From Microcella alkaliphila (GTDB lineage: Bacteria; Actinomycetota; Actinomycetes; Actinomycetales; Microbacteriaceae): 64,000 nt of DNA. Position 1 is the first letter of the stretch. Every line of letters begins with the position of its first letter. Below are positions 43,755 through 52,716 of the stretch, piece by piece. Below the pieces are notes generated by a model. It made no database searches, was not told the DNA's origin, and was given only the letters and a program-made list of their open reading frames with translations. The DNA lies in assembly GCF_002355395.1 (NCBI RefSeq), contig NZ_AP017315.1:248001-312000 (forward strand). The letters run 5' to 3'. Both the position numbers and the translations under genes were made by a program.

Positions 43755-44585
43755 ATGTCTTCACTTCGCGACGGGACCACCATCGAGCGCACGCCGACCG
43801 CTGCGCTGCCCGTCATTAAGCCCCTCCTCGGCTGGCGCGTGCTTGTGCCGCGCGGCGGCAAATGGGGCGACGGCATCGCCGCCCAGCTGCGATCGTTCGG
43901 GGCACAACCGGTCATCGCGCCGCTCATCAACTTCGCTCGCCCGGAGGACCCGGCGTTGCTGACCGCCGCGCTGGGTCGCCTGCGCGACGGTCACTACGAC
44001 TGGTTGCTCGTCACCAGCGCCACCACAGTCGACGTGCTCGTCGGCCACGGCGTTCGTCCGCCCGAGTCGACCCGAATCGCCGCGGTCGGCGAAACCACCG
44101 CCCAGGCGCTTCAGCTTGCGGGCTATCGAGTCGACTTCGTGCCGAGCGACCATTCCGCGCGGGGGCTCCTCAAGGAGTGGCCCGGCGGCTCAGGCCTCCG
44201 TGCACTCTTGCCCCAGTCCGAGATCGCGGAGCAGGTACTGTTGCAGGGTCTGCTCGAACGCGGCGTCGATGCCGAGTTCGTCGCCGCCTACCGCACGGTC
44301 GGCGTGGGCGCTCCGCCCGAGGTCATTGCCGATGTGGCCGGTCGGCGCATCCGCGCGATCCTCGTCAGTTCCGGCAGCGTGGCCCGTCAGATCGCGGCAC
44401 AGTTCAGCCCGCTGCCGAGCGAGGCTGTTGTTGTCTGCATCGGCCCGCGCACCGCGTTCGACGCGCGCGCCGCCGGTCTCACGGTTCACCGCATCGCGGA
44501 AGAGCGCTCGAGTGCATCGCTCGTGCGCGCTCTCGCAGAATTCGCGATCGATCCCCACGATGCGCACCCGCCGATGGTCAGCTAG
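43755..44585 (+). CDS. hemD: Uroporphyrinogen-III synthase
   Basis: This 276-residue two-domain enzyme closes hydroxymethylbilane to uroporphyrinogen III. The linker and fold motifs WLLVTSATTVDVL and ILVSSGSVARQI match HemD. The family is weakly conserved in sequence, but length and pattern fit well. It is separated from the main heme operon by about 7 kb of iron-uptake genes instead of following hemC. Confidence 0.85.
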   Translation: MSSLRDGTTIERTPTAALPVIKPLLGWRVLVPRGGKWGDGIAAQLRSFGAQPVIAPLINFARPEDPALLTAALGRLRDGHYDWLLVTSATTVDVLVGHGVRPPESTRIAAVGETTAQALQLAGYRVDFVPSDHSARGLLKEWPGGSGLRALLPQSEIAEQVLLQGLLERGVDAEFVAAYRTVGVGAPPEVIADVAGRRIRAILVSSGSVARQIAAQFSPLPSEAVVVCIGPRTAFDARAAGLTVHRIAEERSSASLVRALAEFAIDPHDAHPPMVS

Positions 44586-44652
44586 CGAGCAGCGCGCGTA
44601 AGTCAGGGGCCGAGCGTGCGGTGCACGCCCGACCCATGAGGCCGGTGGTGAC

Positions 44653-46161
44653 TCAGCTCGATTCGGCCTTGACCGTCGGCACAGACGCCGTCATAGCGAC
44701 CGTGTCGTCGAACTCCTCCGTGACGTCCGCGTTGTCGCGGAAGGTCGCGAGGCTGACGGCGACGGAGACGATCAGGTTCATGACGAAACCTGGAATGATC
44801 TCGTACAGGGCGAAGCCCGCCGCATCCCAGATGAAGACGGTGGCCGCACCGGCGACCATTCCCGCGAGTGCTCCCCAATTGGTGAGTTTGCGCCAGAACA
44901 GCGACAAGAGAATGATGGGGCCAAACGAAGCGCCGAAACCTGCCCACGCAAAGCCGACCAACTCGAGGATCGTGCCACCAGGGTTCATCGCGAGCAGGAT
45001 TCCGACGCCGGCGACCGCAAGCACGCAGGCCCGACCCATCGTGACGAGGAACGTCTTCGACGGATCCTTTCGTGCCACGACCTTGTAGAGGTCCTCGACG
45101 AGCACCGACGAGCAGACGATCAACTGACTTGAAACGGTGCTCATGATCGCTGCGAGAACCGCGGCGAGCACGAGGCCTGCGACCAGCGGGTGGAACAGGG
45201 TCTGCGCCAGCAGCAGCATGACGGTCTCGGGGTCGCCGAGCTCGATGCCGCGGCTCGAGACGAACGCGAGGCCGGTCAGCCCACCAGCGATAGCGCCCAG
45301 CAGCGACACGATCATCCAGGTCATGCCGATGCGGCGTGCAGGCTTGGCGGAGGCGACGTTCTTCATGGCCATGAAGCGCACGATGATGTGCGGCTGCCCG
45401 AAGTAACCGAGGCCCCAGGCGAGGGCTGAGATGACGCTGACCACGGTGGCACCGGTGAGGGCCGCACCACCAAGCAGTGACAGGTGGTCGGGCGCGACGG
45501 TGCCCAGCTCCTCGAAAGTCGGACCCAAACCACCGATGGCGACCACCGCCGCCACGGGCAGGATCAGCAGCGCCAGCATCATGAGCGTGCCCTGTACGAC
45601 GTCGGTGAGCGAGGCGCCGAGAAAGCCGCCAAACAGTGTGTAGACGAGCGTGACGCCCGCGACAATCAGCATGCCTGTGAGGTAGGTCGAGCCGAAGGAC
45701 TGCTCGAAGAACACGCCACCCGCCACCATCATCGAGGCCACGTAGAAGGTGAAGAAGACGAGGATCACGAGACCCGAGGCGATGCGCAGCACGCGGCTCG
45801 TATCGCGCAGGCGATTCTCGAAGAAGCTCGGCACCGTGATCGAGTTACGCGAGCGTTCGGTGTACGCCCTCAGGCGCGGAGCGACGAACTTCCAGTTGAG
45901 GTAGGCGCCGATGGTGAGGCCGACCGCGATCCAGCCTTCGATCAAACCGGAGACGTAAATCGCGCCCGGTAGGCCGAGCATGATCCAGCCCGACATATCT
46001 GAGGCTCCGGCACTCAAAGCGGCCACCCACGGCGGAAGCTTGCGCCCCGCCAGCATGTAATCCTCGTGCGATTCGGTTCTCTTGTAGGCGTATAAACCGA
46101 TCGCAATCATGGCCGCGAAGTACAAAACGATCGCGCCAATCTGAAAAATCTCGTCGGACAT
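44653..46161 (-). CDS. putP: Sodium/proline symporter
   Basis: Sodium-solute symporter of 502 residues with about thirteen helices. The N-terminal region EDYMLAGRKLPPWVAALSAGASDMSGWIMLGLPG is the PutP signature and includes the Na+/proline-binding helix. It imports proline for the PutA pathway encoded 7.5 kb away. GAGGAGA precedes the ATG by 7 nt. An AT-rich 8-bp dyad lies upstream (46237-46259). Confidence 0.93.
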   Translation of the reverse strand: MSDEIFQIGAIVLYFAAMIAIGLYAYKRTESHEDYMLAGRKLPPWVAALSAGASDMSGWIMLGLPGAIYVSGLIEGWIAVGLTIGAYLNWKFVAPRLRAYTERSRNSITVPSFFENRLRDTSRVLRIASGLVILVFFTFYVASMMVAGGVFFEQSFGSTYLTGMLIVAGVTLVYTLFGGFLGASLTDVVQGTLMMLALLILPVAAVVAIGGLGPTFEELGTVAPDHLSLLGGAALTGATVVSVISALAWGLGYFGQPHIIVRFMAMKNVASAKPARRIGMTWMIVSLLGAIAGGLTGLAFVSSRGIELGDPETVMLLLAQTLFHPLVAGLVLAAVLAAIMSTVSSQLIVCSSVLVEDLYKVVARKDPSKTFLVTMGRACVLAVAGVGILLAMNPGGTILELVGFAWAGFGASFGPIILLSLFWRKLTNWGALAGMVAGAATVFIWDAAGFALYEIIPGFVMNLIVSVAVSLATFRDNADVTEEFDDTVAMTASVPTVKAESS

Positions 46162-46236
46162 GCCGGTTCTCCTCAGTCGATTTCACCCGCGAGGATGCGC
46201 GGTAACCGTCAATCAGTCTACCTGAGAGAATCGTAA

Positions 46237-46274
46237 GAAATTGAGTTACTATCAATTTCAGGCGGGCGCCGCCT
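46237..46274. promoter_or_regulatory. AT-rich dyad and hairpin in the pfkA-putP gap
   Basis: GAAATTGA / TCAATTTC (46237-46244 and 46252-46259) is a perfect 8-bp dyad with a 7-nt centre in an otherwise GC-rich region, a good operator candidate for putP. Beside it a 6-bp GC stem (46260-46274) may end the pfkA transcript. Confidence 0.5.
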
Positions 46275-46298
46275 CGCAGGCACCCACACGCTGGGTAT

Positions 46299-47324
46299 TC
46301 AGCCGAAAAGCAGTGCGGCCTCGTCGTAGCGCTCCTGCGGCACGGTCTTGAGCGAGCCGAGGGCAGCCTCGAACGGAACGAAGACGATGTCAGTGCCGCG
46401 CAGGGCGACCATCTGGCCCCACCGGTGCCCGTTGACGGCGCGCACCGCGGCCATGCCGAGCCGGGTCGCGAGCACGCGGTCGTACGCACTCGGGGTGCCG
46501 CCGCGCTGAATGTGGCCGAGCGTCGTCGCGCGCGTCTCGATGCCCGTGCGGGCCTCGATCAGCGGGGCGAGGCGCTCGCCGATACCGCCGAGGCGGGGCC
46601 GGCCGAACGCGTCGAGGCCGCGGTCGTTGTGCGGTTCGTCGTCACCCTCGAGGGTGAAGCCCTCGGCGACGACCACGAGCGGGGCGCGGCCGCGGTTGTA
46701 GGCGCTTTGCACCCACTCGGTCAGCTGGTCCATCGAGGTGCGCTGCTCGGGAATCAGAATCGCGTGCGCGCCGGCGGCCATGCCCGAGTGCAGGGCGATC
46801 CAGCCGACGTGCCGACCCATGACCTCGGCGACCATGCAGCGGTTGTGGGCGTCGCCCGTCGTGCGCAGGCGGTCCATCGCCTCCGTCGCGATGCCGACGG
46901 CCGTGTCGAAGCCGAACGTGTAGTCCGTCGCGTCCAAGTCATTGTCGACGGTCTTCGGAACGCCGACGATGCGCACGCCCGCGTCCGTCAGACGCTTGGC
47001 CGCGGCCAGCGTGCCCTCACCGCCAATAGCGATGAGAGCATCCAGGCCGTTGACGTCCATGACTTCGTTGATGCGGTCGACGCCGCCGCGCCCCTCGAAG
47101 GGGTTCGTGCGGCTGGTACCGAGGATGGTGCCGCCCTGCTTCGAGATGCCCTTCACCTCGTGCCGACCGAGGGTCATCGTGTCGTTCTCGACGAGACCCT
47201 TCCAGCCGTCACGGAACCCCACGTACTCGTGCTCGTGCACGGTCGTGCCGGTCAGCACCGCTCCGCGGATGACGGCGTTTAGCCCCGGGGCGTCGCCGCC
47301 GGAGGTCAGCATTCCGATACGCAT
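46299..47324 (-). CDS. pfkA: 6-phosphofructokinase
   Basis: This 341-residue glycolytic enzyme phosphorylates fructose 6-phosphate. It shows TSGGDAPGLNAVIRG at the start, PKTVDNDL with the catalytic Asp, and GGEGTL. The Gly at the second position of that last motif is typical of ATP-dependent rather than pyrophosphate-dependent enzymes. The ATG at 47324 is directly before the family start MRIGMLTSGG; longer frames are not supported. Confidence 0.93.
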   Translation of the reverse strand: MRIGMLTSGGDAPGLNAVIRGAVLTGTTVHEHEYVGFRDGWKGLVENDTMTLGRHEVKGISKQGGTILGTSRTNPFEGRGGVDRINEVMDVNGLDALIAIGGEGTLAAAKRLTDAGVRIVGVPKTVDNDLDATDYTFGFDTAVGIATEAMDRLRTTGDAHNRCMVAEVMGRHVGWIALHSGMAAGAHAILIPEQRTSMDQLTEWVQSAYNRGRAPLVVVAEGFTLEGDDEPHNDRGLDAFGRPRLGGIGERLAPLIEARTGIETRATTLGHIQRGGTPSAYDRVLATRLGMAAVRAVNGHRWGQMVALRGTDIVFVPFEAALGSLKTVPQERYDEAALLFG

Positions 47325-47500
47325 GACTCCATCTAAGCGGGTGCGGGTTACCGACGCGAAAACGACGGATGCACCTGCCCGCTCGTTCGCCACCGAACGG
47401 AATCGGGGCCCACATCCTCTACCCCTCGCGACGACTCCTCAGTAAGGTTGCGGTCGAGCACCGCCCCGGTGGTCGACCACCATTCCCATCAGGAGCCCCC

Positions 47501-47800
47501 ATGACCGACGCACCCCCTCCCGCCTACTCGCAGCCCGCGCAGCCGGCCGTGAACCCCGGCCAGACGCTCGGCATCGTCGCGCTGATTCTTGCTTTCGTCG
47601 CCCCGCTCGTCGGGCTCATTCTTGGCGTCGTTGCCCTCAACCAATCAAAGAAGGTTGGCATGAAGAACGGTCTCGCCGTCGCTTCGATTTGGCTGGGCGC
47701 GATCTTCACGGTCTTCTGGACGATCTTGACGATTGTCGCCATAGTGTTGCCGATCCTGTTCGTTGGCTCGATCGAAGGTGTGACGACCTTCGCTCCCTGA
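47501..47800 (+). CDS. DUF4190-type small membrane protein
   Basis: This 99-residue protein has a Pro/Ala-rich cytoplasmic N-terminus and two membrane helices, with the DUF4190 pattern LGIVALILAFVAPLVGLILGVVALNQSKK. No known enzymatic role. AGGAG lies 6 nt before the ATG. It is divergent from pfkA with a 176-nt gap in which I see no gene. Confidence 0.8.
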   Translation: MTDAPPPAYSQPAQPAVNPGQTLGIVALILAFVAPLVGLILGVVALNQSKKVGMKNGLAVASIWLGAIFTVFWTILTIVAIVLPILFVGSIEGVTTFAP

Positions 47801-47837
47801 GCGCGCTGAGCGCGCTGATCGCGCTGAGTTCAGCGTG
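47797..47837. repeat. 9-bp tandem repeat after the DUF4190 gene
   Basis: CTGAGCGCG occurs twice (47797-47805, 47806-47814), then CTGATCGCG, then CTGAGTTCAGCG, which can fold on itself. The first copy contains the stop codon of the upstream gene. It may act as a weak terminator. Confidence 0.6.
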
Positions 47838-47842
47838 AGATC

Positions 47843-48853
47843 GTGGCGGTCGTGATGACCGCACCCGCCACCGGCGACCGCGCCGAGCTCATCGACCCCG
47901 AGGGGCCGTTCGAGCTCGGCGCGGTGCTGTTTCCGCTCAGGCGCGGCACCGGCGACCCGACCCAGCACTGGGAGGGCGAGCGCGGCGGCTCCGGCCCCGT
48001 CTGGCGCGGTCAGCTGACGCCCGACGGCCCGGCCACGATTCGGATGCACGCCCTCGGCCCCAGCGCCTCCGGCGGCATCGACGTTCGCGCCTGGGGCCCC
48101 GGCGCCGACTGGTCGCTCACCCACGCGCGCGAGCTGCTCGGCCTCGACGACGACGGCTGGCCCGCGTTCGACGCGCTGCTGGCCGGGCTCGCCGCCGACG
48201 GCGACCCGGCGGCCGCGGCGCTGCAGCGCTTGCGGCGACGGCGGCCCGGGCTGCGGCTGTTGCGCACGGGTCTCGTGCTCGAGTCCGCCGTTGCGGCCGT
48301 GCTCGAGCAGAAAGTCACCGGGGTCGAGGCGCGGCGCAGCTGGCTGCAGCTGATCCGCGCACACGGCGCGGAGGCGCCGGGGCCCGCGCCAGACGGGATG
48401 CGCATCCTGCCGACGGCGGAGGCGTGGCGGCGCATCCCCGACCACGAGTGGCACCGGGCCGGCACGACCCCCGCCCGCCGCGACACGATTCGCCGGGTCG
48501 CCGCCGTCGCCCCCGCCCTGCAGCGCACGATCGCGGTCGGCCGCCATGCCGGGGCAGACGAGCGGCTCGCTGCGGGGTTTCGGTCGATTCCGGGCCTCGG
48601 CGGGTGGACGCTCGCCGAGATCATGCAGCGCGCCCACGGCGACCCCGACACCGTGAGCGCCGGTGACTACCACCTCGCCCACGGCGTGACCCACTGGTTC
48701 ACGGGGGAGCGCGGCGACGACGCCGAGATGATGCGGCTCCTCGAGCCGTACCGTGGTCACCGGCAGCGCGTTGTGCGATTCATCGAAGGAAGCGGCGTTG
48801 AGACGCCGCGGTACGGTGCCCGAATCACCATCGAAGACCATCGCGATCGCTGA
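47843..48853 (+). CDS. DNA-3-methyladenine glycosylase family protein (AlkA-like)
   Basis: Base-excision repair glycosylase of 336 residues with the HhH-GPD fold. The helix-hairpin-helix IPGLGGWTLAEI (about 252) is followed by the catalytic Asp in VSAGDYHLAHG (about 274). The N-terminal region with a beta-rich domain resembles AlkA. It probably removes alkylated purines. GTG 47843 or ATG 47855 could be the start. Confidence 0.85.
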   Translation: MAVVMTAPATGDRAELIDPEGPFELGAVLFPLRRGTGDPTQHWEGERGGSGPVWRGQLTPDGPATIRMHALGPSASGGIDVRAWGPGADWSLTHARELLGLDDDGWPAFDALLAGLAADGDPAAAALQRLRRRRPGLRLLRTGLVLESAVAAVLEQKVTGVEARRSWLQLIRAHGAEAPGPAPDGMRILPTAEAWRRIPDHEWHRAGTTPARRDTIRRVAAVAPALQRTIAVGRHAGADERLAAGFRSIPGLGGWTLAEIMQRAHGDPDTVSAGDYHLAHGVTHWFTGERGDDAEMMRLLEPYRGHRQRVVRFIEGSGVETPRYGARITIEDHRDR

Positions 48854-48872
48854 CGCGGCTAGCGTCGCCCGC

Positions 48873-49424
48873 GTGAACATGTTCTTCCGCCTCGTCTGGC
48901 TGAGCATCCGCGCCCGATTCGGCGAGCGCATCCAGCCGACCGACGTCGCCCGCACCACCTTCCGCGTCTGGCCCACCGACCTCGACGTGCTCATGCACAT
49001 GAACAACGGCGTGTACCTGTCGATCATGGACCTCGGGCGCATCGACCTCATGGCGCGCTCGGGCGCGTGGCCGCGGCTGCAGAAGCTCGGCTACTACCCG
49101 GTCGTCGTCTCGTCGACGATCACCTACCGGCGCTCGCTCGAGCCGTGGCAGAAGTTCATCGTCGAGTCGGCCATCATCGGCCTCGACGACAAGGCTGGCT
49201 ACGTCGAGCAGCGCTTCGTGCGCGACGGCGAGGTCTACGCCCGCGCGATCGTGAAGGCGCGCTTCCTGAAGAAGTCGGGTGGCACCGTGCCCATGGACGA
49301 GCTCGCCGAACTGTTCGGCCTCGACCCGGCCGACCACCCGCTGCCCGAGTGGGTGCACGAGTGGAGCACGCGCGCAGCGCTGCCCACCCGCCGCGAGCCC
49401 GCGCCCAGCACCTGGGAAATCTGA
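48873..49424 (+). CDS. Hotdog-fold acyl-CoA thioesterase family protein
   Basis: This 183-residue protein has a 4HBT-like hotdog domain. DLDVLMHMNNGVYLSIMDLGRIDLM matches the helix that carries the catalytic region of thioesterase/thiolase-like proteins. The substrate is unknown. GTG 48873 is preferred because TAGCGT (48860-48865) lies exactly 7 nt upstream; ATG 48879 follows two codons later. Confidence 0.8.
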   Translation: MNMFFRLVWLSIRARFGERIQPTDVARTTFRVWPTDLDVLMHMNNGVYLSIMDLGRIDLMARSGAWPRLQKLGYYPVVVSSTITYRRSLEPWQKFIVESAIIGLDDKAGYVEQRFVRDGEVYARAIVKARFLKKSGGTVPMDELAELFGLDPADHPLPEWVHEWSTRAALPTRREPAPSTWEI

Positions 49425-49472
49425 GCGATCGCACCGGTGCCTGGGCGGCGCGGCGGCGGTAATCTCTGGCGT

Positions 49473-49859
49473 GTGAGCACCGACGACCGCCGCCCGCACT
49501 CCGTCTACTCGGTGGGGGAGGACCCCGACCCGCAGGTGTCGCTCGCCAATGAGCGCACCGCCCTGTCGTGGATGCGCACCTCCCTCGCCCTCGTCGCCGC
49601 CGGCGTCGCGCTCGCGACGCTGGTGAGTTTCGGCGAGCTTCCCGCGCTGCTCTTGATCATCGCCGCCGTGTCGAGCCTCGCCGGCGCCGTGCTCGCGGGT
49701 TGGTCGCTTGCCCACTGGCGCGCTGGCGAGCGGGCCCTGCGCCTCGGCCGACCCATCCCGAAGCCGTCCGCATTGCCGTGGTTGACCGCCGGCACGGTCG
49801 CCGTGGCGCTCCTGCTCGCCGCCTTCGTCGCGTTTGAGGCGATCGAACGGGCGGGATGA
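49473..49859 (+). CDS. DUF202/YidH-family membrane protein
   Basis: This 128-residue membrane protein has three helices and the DUF202 motif LANERTALSWMRTSLALVAAG. The function is unknown. TAATCT (49460-49465) stands 7 nt before the GTG, a leaderless pattern. The end overlaps the next gene by 4 nt (ATGA). Confidence 0.8.
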   Translation: MSTDDRRPHSVYSVGEDPDPQVSLANERTALSWMRTSLALVAAGVALATLVSFGELPALLLIIAAVSSLAGAVLAGWSLAHWRAGERALRLGRPIPKPSALPWLTAGTVAVALLLAAFVAFEAIERAG

Positions 49860-50173
49860 TCGTGGTCACGGACGCGGCGCACGATTCCGTCAACGACGAC
49901 CGAGACCGCTCGAGCCTCGCCTGGCAGCGAACGATGGCGCAGGCGGCGCTCGTCGTGCTGTTCGCGGCGGTCACGAGCATCCGTGTCGGCGAACCGCTCG
50001 TGACGATCGGCGCGGCGATCCTCGCCGTCGCGGCGTTCGGTCTCGCCGCCGTCGCCCCCAGCGCCGGACGGCGCGCGGCTGCGTGGCCGCTCATGCGAAC
50101 GGCGGCGACCATCACGATCATCGCGGGCCTGCTGGGAGCGGCGCTTCCGGTCGCTTTGCTCGTCACCGCGTAG
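49856..50173 (+). CDS. Second DUF202-family membrane protein
   Basis: This 105-residue protein has the DUF202-like motif DRSSLAWQRTMAQAALVV and three membrane helices. It is translationally coupled to the preceding DUF202 gene, so the two probably form a complex or a diverged pair. Confidence 0.75.
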   Translation: MIVVTDAAHDSVNDDRDRSSLAWQRTMAQAALVVLFAAVTSIRVGEPLVTIGAAILAVAAFGLAAVAPSAGRRAAAWPLMRTAATITIIAGLLGAALPVALLVTA

Positions 50174-50194
50174 CCGTCACCGCGGCGCGGGCGA

Positions 50195-51034
50195 TCAGTC
50201 GCCGGCGAGTACCCGCTTCATGAGGCGATCCATGGCTCGGTCGCTGAGCAGACGCCGCGCTCCCACGATCGTCTTGGCCGATGCGGGAACCGCTTCGCGG
50301 GTCTTCGGTGTGCGGGCTGTCGCCGCCCGCACGATCGCCTCCGCGACCTGCTCCGGAGTACCGGCGCTTCGGCCGCCGTCGATCTTCTCGTAGGTCGCGC
50401 GCATGCGACGCGCGATATCCGCGTACGGGCCCTTGCCCGACACGGTCACCATGCTGTCGCGCGCGATGGTGTTCCATTCGGTGCGGATGGGACCCGGCTG
50501 AATGATCGTGACGTCGATACCGAACGGCGCGACCTCGAGGCGCAGCGAGTCGCTCATACCCTCGACGGCGAACTTCGTCGCGTGGTACCAGGCGCCGAGC
50601 GGCTCGTAGATCCGACCGCCGATCGAGGACACGTTGATGATGCGACCGCTCCTGCGCTCCCGCATGGCGGGTAGCACGAGTTGTGTGAGGCGTGCGAGGC
50701 CGAAGACGTTGACCTCGAACTGGCGGCGCGCCTCCTCAAGGGGCACTTCCTCGACCGAGCCGTACGAGCCATACCCGGCATTGTTGACGAGCACGTCGAT
50801 TCGATTGCGTTCCTGAAGGATCTGGGCGACAGCATCCGTCATGCTCGCGTCGTCGGTGACGTCGAGAGACAGCGTGTGGGCGCCGCGTTGCTCGATGCCG
50901 GACATGCGCTCGATGCGGCGGGCTCCCGCGTAGACGATGAATCCCTGTGCCAGCAGGCGTTCGACGGTCGCCTCACCGATTCCCGACGACGCTCCGGTCA
51001 CGAGCGCGACGCGGGCGTTCTGGGCGCTCATCAT
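50195..51034 (-). CDS. Short-chain dehydrogenase/reductase
   Basis: This 279-residue SDR has the cofactor-binding GASSGIGEATVERL and the active-site triad elements NVSSIGG with YHATK (about 149). The pattern resembles classical SDRs acting on ketones or alcohols; the substrate is unknown. ATG 51034 overlaps the stop of the upstream phytoene-desaturase-like gene (ATGA), so both are co-translated. Confidence 0.87.
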   Translation of the reverse strand: MMSAQNARVALVTGASSGIGEATVERLLAQGFIVYAGARRIERMSGIEQRGAHTLSLDVTDDASMTDAVAQILQERNRIDVLVNNAGYGSYGSVEEVPLEEARRQFEVNVFGLARLTQLVLPAMRERRSGRIINVSSIGGRIYEPLGAWYHATKFAVEGMSDSLRLEVAPFGIDVTIIQPGPIRTEWNTIARDSMVTVSGKGPYADIARRMRATYEKIDGGRSAGTPEQVAEAIVRAATARTPKTREAVPASAKTIVGARRLLSDRAMDRLMKRVLAGD

Positions 51035-52632
51035 GCGCCGCTCCGTTCGTCGAGCACCGCCATGGCGGCGTTGTGGCCGCCGATCGCGCTCACGGCGCCG
51101 CCGCGCCGCGCCCCCGAACCGCACAGGTACACTCCGTCGACGCCGGTCGCGACGCCCCAGCGCTCGGCCGGGGTCGACGCTACGGTCGCATGGTCATCGT
51201 CGAGCCACGGCCAGGCGAGGTCGCCGTGGAAGATGTTGCCGCCCGGAAGGCGCAGCGCCTCTTCGAGGTCGCGCGTGGTCTTCGTCTCCACGCAGGCGGC
51301 TCCGTCGGCGTCGGTCATGAGCAGCGACTCGATCGGTTCGGCGAGCACCGAATTGAGCGACGCGAGCACGGCGGCCTGCAGTTCGCCGCGCATCCGATCG
51401 TTGTTGTCGGCCGTGAGCAGGCGGTCGGGAGTGTGCAGGGCGAACACGGTCAGCGTCTGCGCGCCGGCCGCCTGCAGCTCGGGCCCGAGAATCGTCGGGT
51501 CGGTGAGCGAGTGACAGTAGATCTCGGCGGGAATCGGGTCGGGGATGCGACCGGCGGCCGCGGCGTCGTAGCCGGCCTGCAGCTGAGTGAACAGCTCGTT
51601 GATGTGGAAGGTGCCGCCGAATGCCGCTTCGGGGGCGATGCGCGCATCCTTCAGTCGCGGCAGGCGCTTCAGCAGCAGGTTGACCTTCACCTGGGCGCCC
51701 TCGGCCGCGGGCTCGGCGACGCGGGATGCGCTGCTCACGCCGCCCGCATCGCCCGCCGCGAGGAGGCGGTTCAGTTCGCGCGGCGACGCGTTGACGAGCA
51801 CGCGATCGGCTGCCACCCGGTGCTCGATGTCGCCGACCCGGTAGGTGACGACACGGTCGCCGTCGAGCGCGGTGACCTCGGCGCCCGTCGTGAGCGTCGC
51901 GCCGGCGAGACGGGCCGCGCGGGCAAGCTCAGCGGTCACGGCGCCCATGCCGCCGACGGGCACGTTCCAGTCACCCGTGCCGCCGCCGATCACGTGATAG
52001 AGGAAACAGCGATTGGCGGAGAGGGACTCGTCATCGTTCGACGCGAACGTTCCGATGAGGGCGTCGGTGTACGCGACGCCGCGCACAAGGTCGCTGGCGA
52101 AGGTGCTTGCGATAGTGCGCCCGACCGGCTGTTCGATGAGCGCATCCCAGAGGGCATCGTCGCCGACGGCCGCGCGCGCTTCGCTGCGGGTCAGCAGCGG
52201 GTCGGTCACGGTCGGGAAGAGGGCGCGTGCGAGACGGGTCGTTCCGTCGTAGAAGGTGCGCCACGCATCCGCGTCGTGCGCCGCGCCGATGCCCGCGAAC
52301 GAGGCGTCGGTGGCCGCCTGGTCATGATTGTCGACGAGCAGGCCGCCGTCACCACCGGGGACCGGCGTGTACGAGGAGTAGCGTCGCGGGGCGAGCCGAA
52401 TCGACAGTCCGAGGTCGTCGATGATGCGCTGCGGCAGCAGGCTCACCAGGTACGAGTAGCGGCTGAGGCGAGCGTCGATGCCCGCGAACGCCTGCGCCGA
52501 GACGGCGGCACCGCCGACGGTGTCGAGGCGTTCGAGCACCTCGACGTCGAGACCCGCGCGGGCGAGGTAGGCGGCGGCGGCAAGGCCGTTGTGTCCGCCG
52601 CCGATGATGACGACGTCGCGACGAGTGGTCAC
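51031..52632 (-). CDS. Phytoene-dehydrogenase-related FAD oxidoreductase (PYROXD2-like)
   Basis: This 533-residue flavoprotein has N-terminal VVIIGGGHNGLAAAAYLARAG and C-terminal YLCGSGARRGGAVSAIGGHNAA, both FAD-binding motifs of the phytoene desaturase superfamily. No carotenoid genes are adjacent, so a carotenoid role is doubtful; the PYROXD2 branch is of unknown function. GTG 52632 has AGGAG 8 nt upstream. Confidence 0.8.
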   Translation of the reverse strand: MTTRRDVVIIGGGHNGLAAAAYLARAGLDVEVLERLDTVGGAAVSAQAFAGIDARLSRYSYLVSLLPQRIIDDLGLSIRLAPRRYSSYTPVPGGDGGLLVDNHDQAATDASFAGIGAAHDADAWRTFYDGTTRLARALFPTVTDPLLTRSEARAAVGDDALWDALIEQPVGRTIASTFASDLVRGVAYTDALIGTFASNDDESLSANRCFLYHVIGGGTGDWNVPVGGMGAVTAELARAARLAGATLTTGAEVTALDGDRVVTYRVGDIEHRVAADRVLVNASPRELNRLLAAGDAGGVSSASRVAEPAAEGAQVKVNLLLKRLPRLKDARIAPEAAFGGTFHINELFTQLQAGYDAAAAGRIPDPIPAEIYCHSLTDPTILGPELQAAGAQTLTVFALHTPDRLLTADNNDRMRGELQAAVLASLNSVLAEPIESLLMTDADGAACVETKTTRDLEEALRLPGGNIFHGDLAWPWLDDDHATVASTPAERWGVATGVDGVYLCGSGARRGGAVSAIGGHNAAMAVLDERSGA

Positions 52633-52716
52633 GGGGGTGCTCCTGCGTGCTGAAATCCGATGGTGCGGTGCTGCCAGCCTATGCACGCATCGGCATGCTG
52701 TGCACGCCCGGGGAGG

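Noticed and set aside
44614..44628. Terminator between hemD and putP
   Set aside because: GCGTGC-GGT-GCACGC is only a 6-bp stem with a 3-nt loop and no T-run; too weak to list.
51031..52632. Carotenoid desaturase of a crt cluster
   Set aside because: No phytoene synthase, prenyl synthase or cyclase is adjacent; the sequence fits the PYROXD2-like branch.
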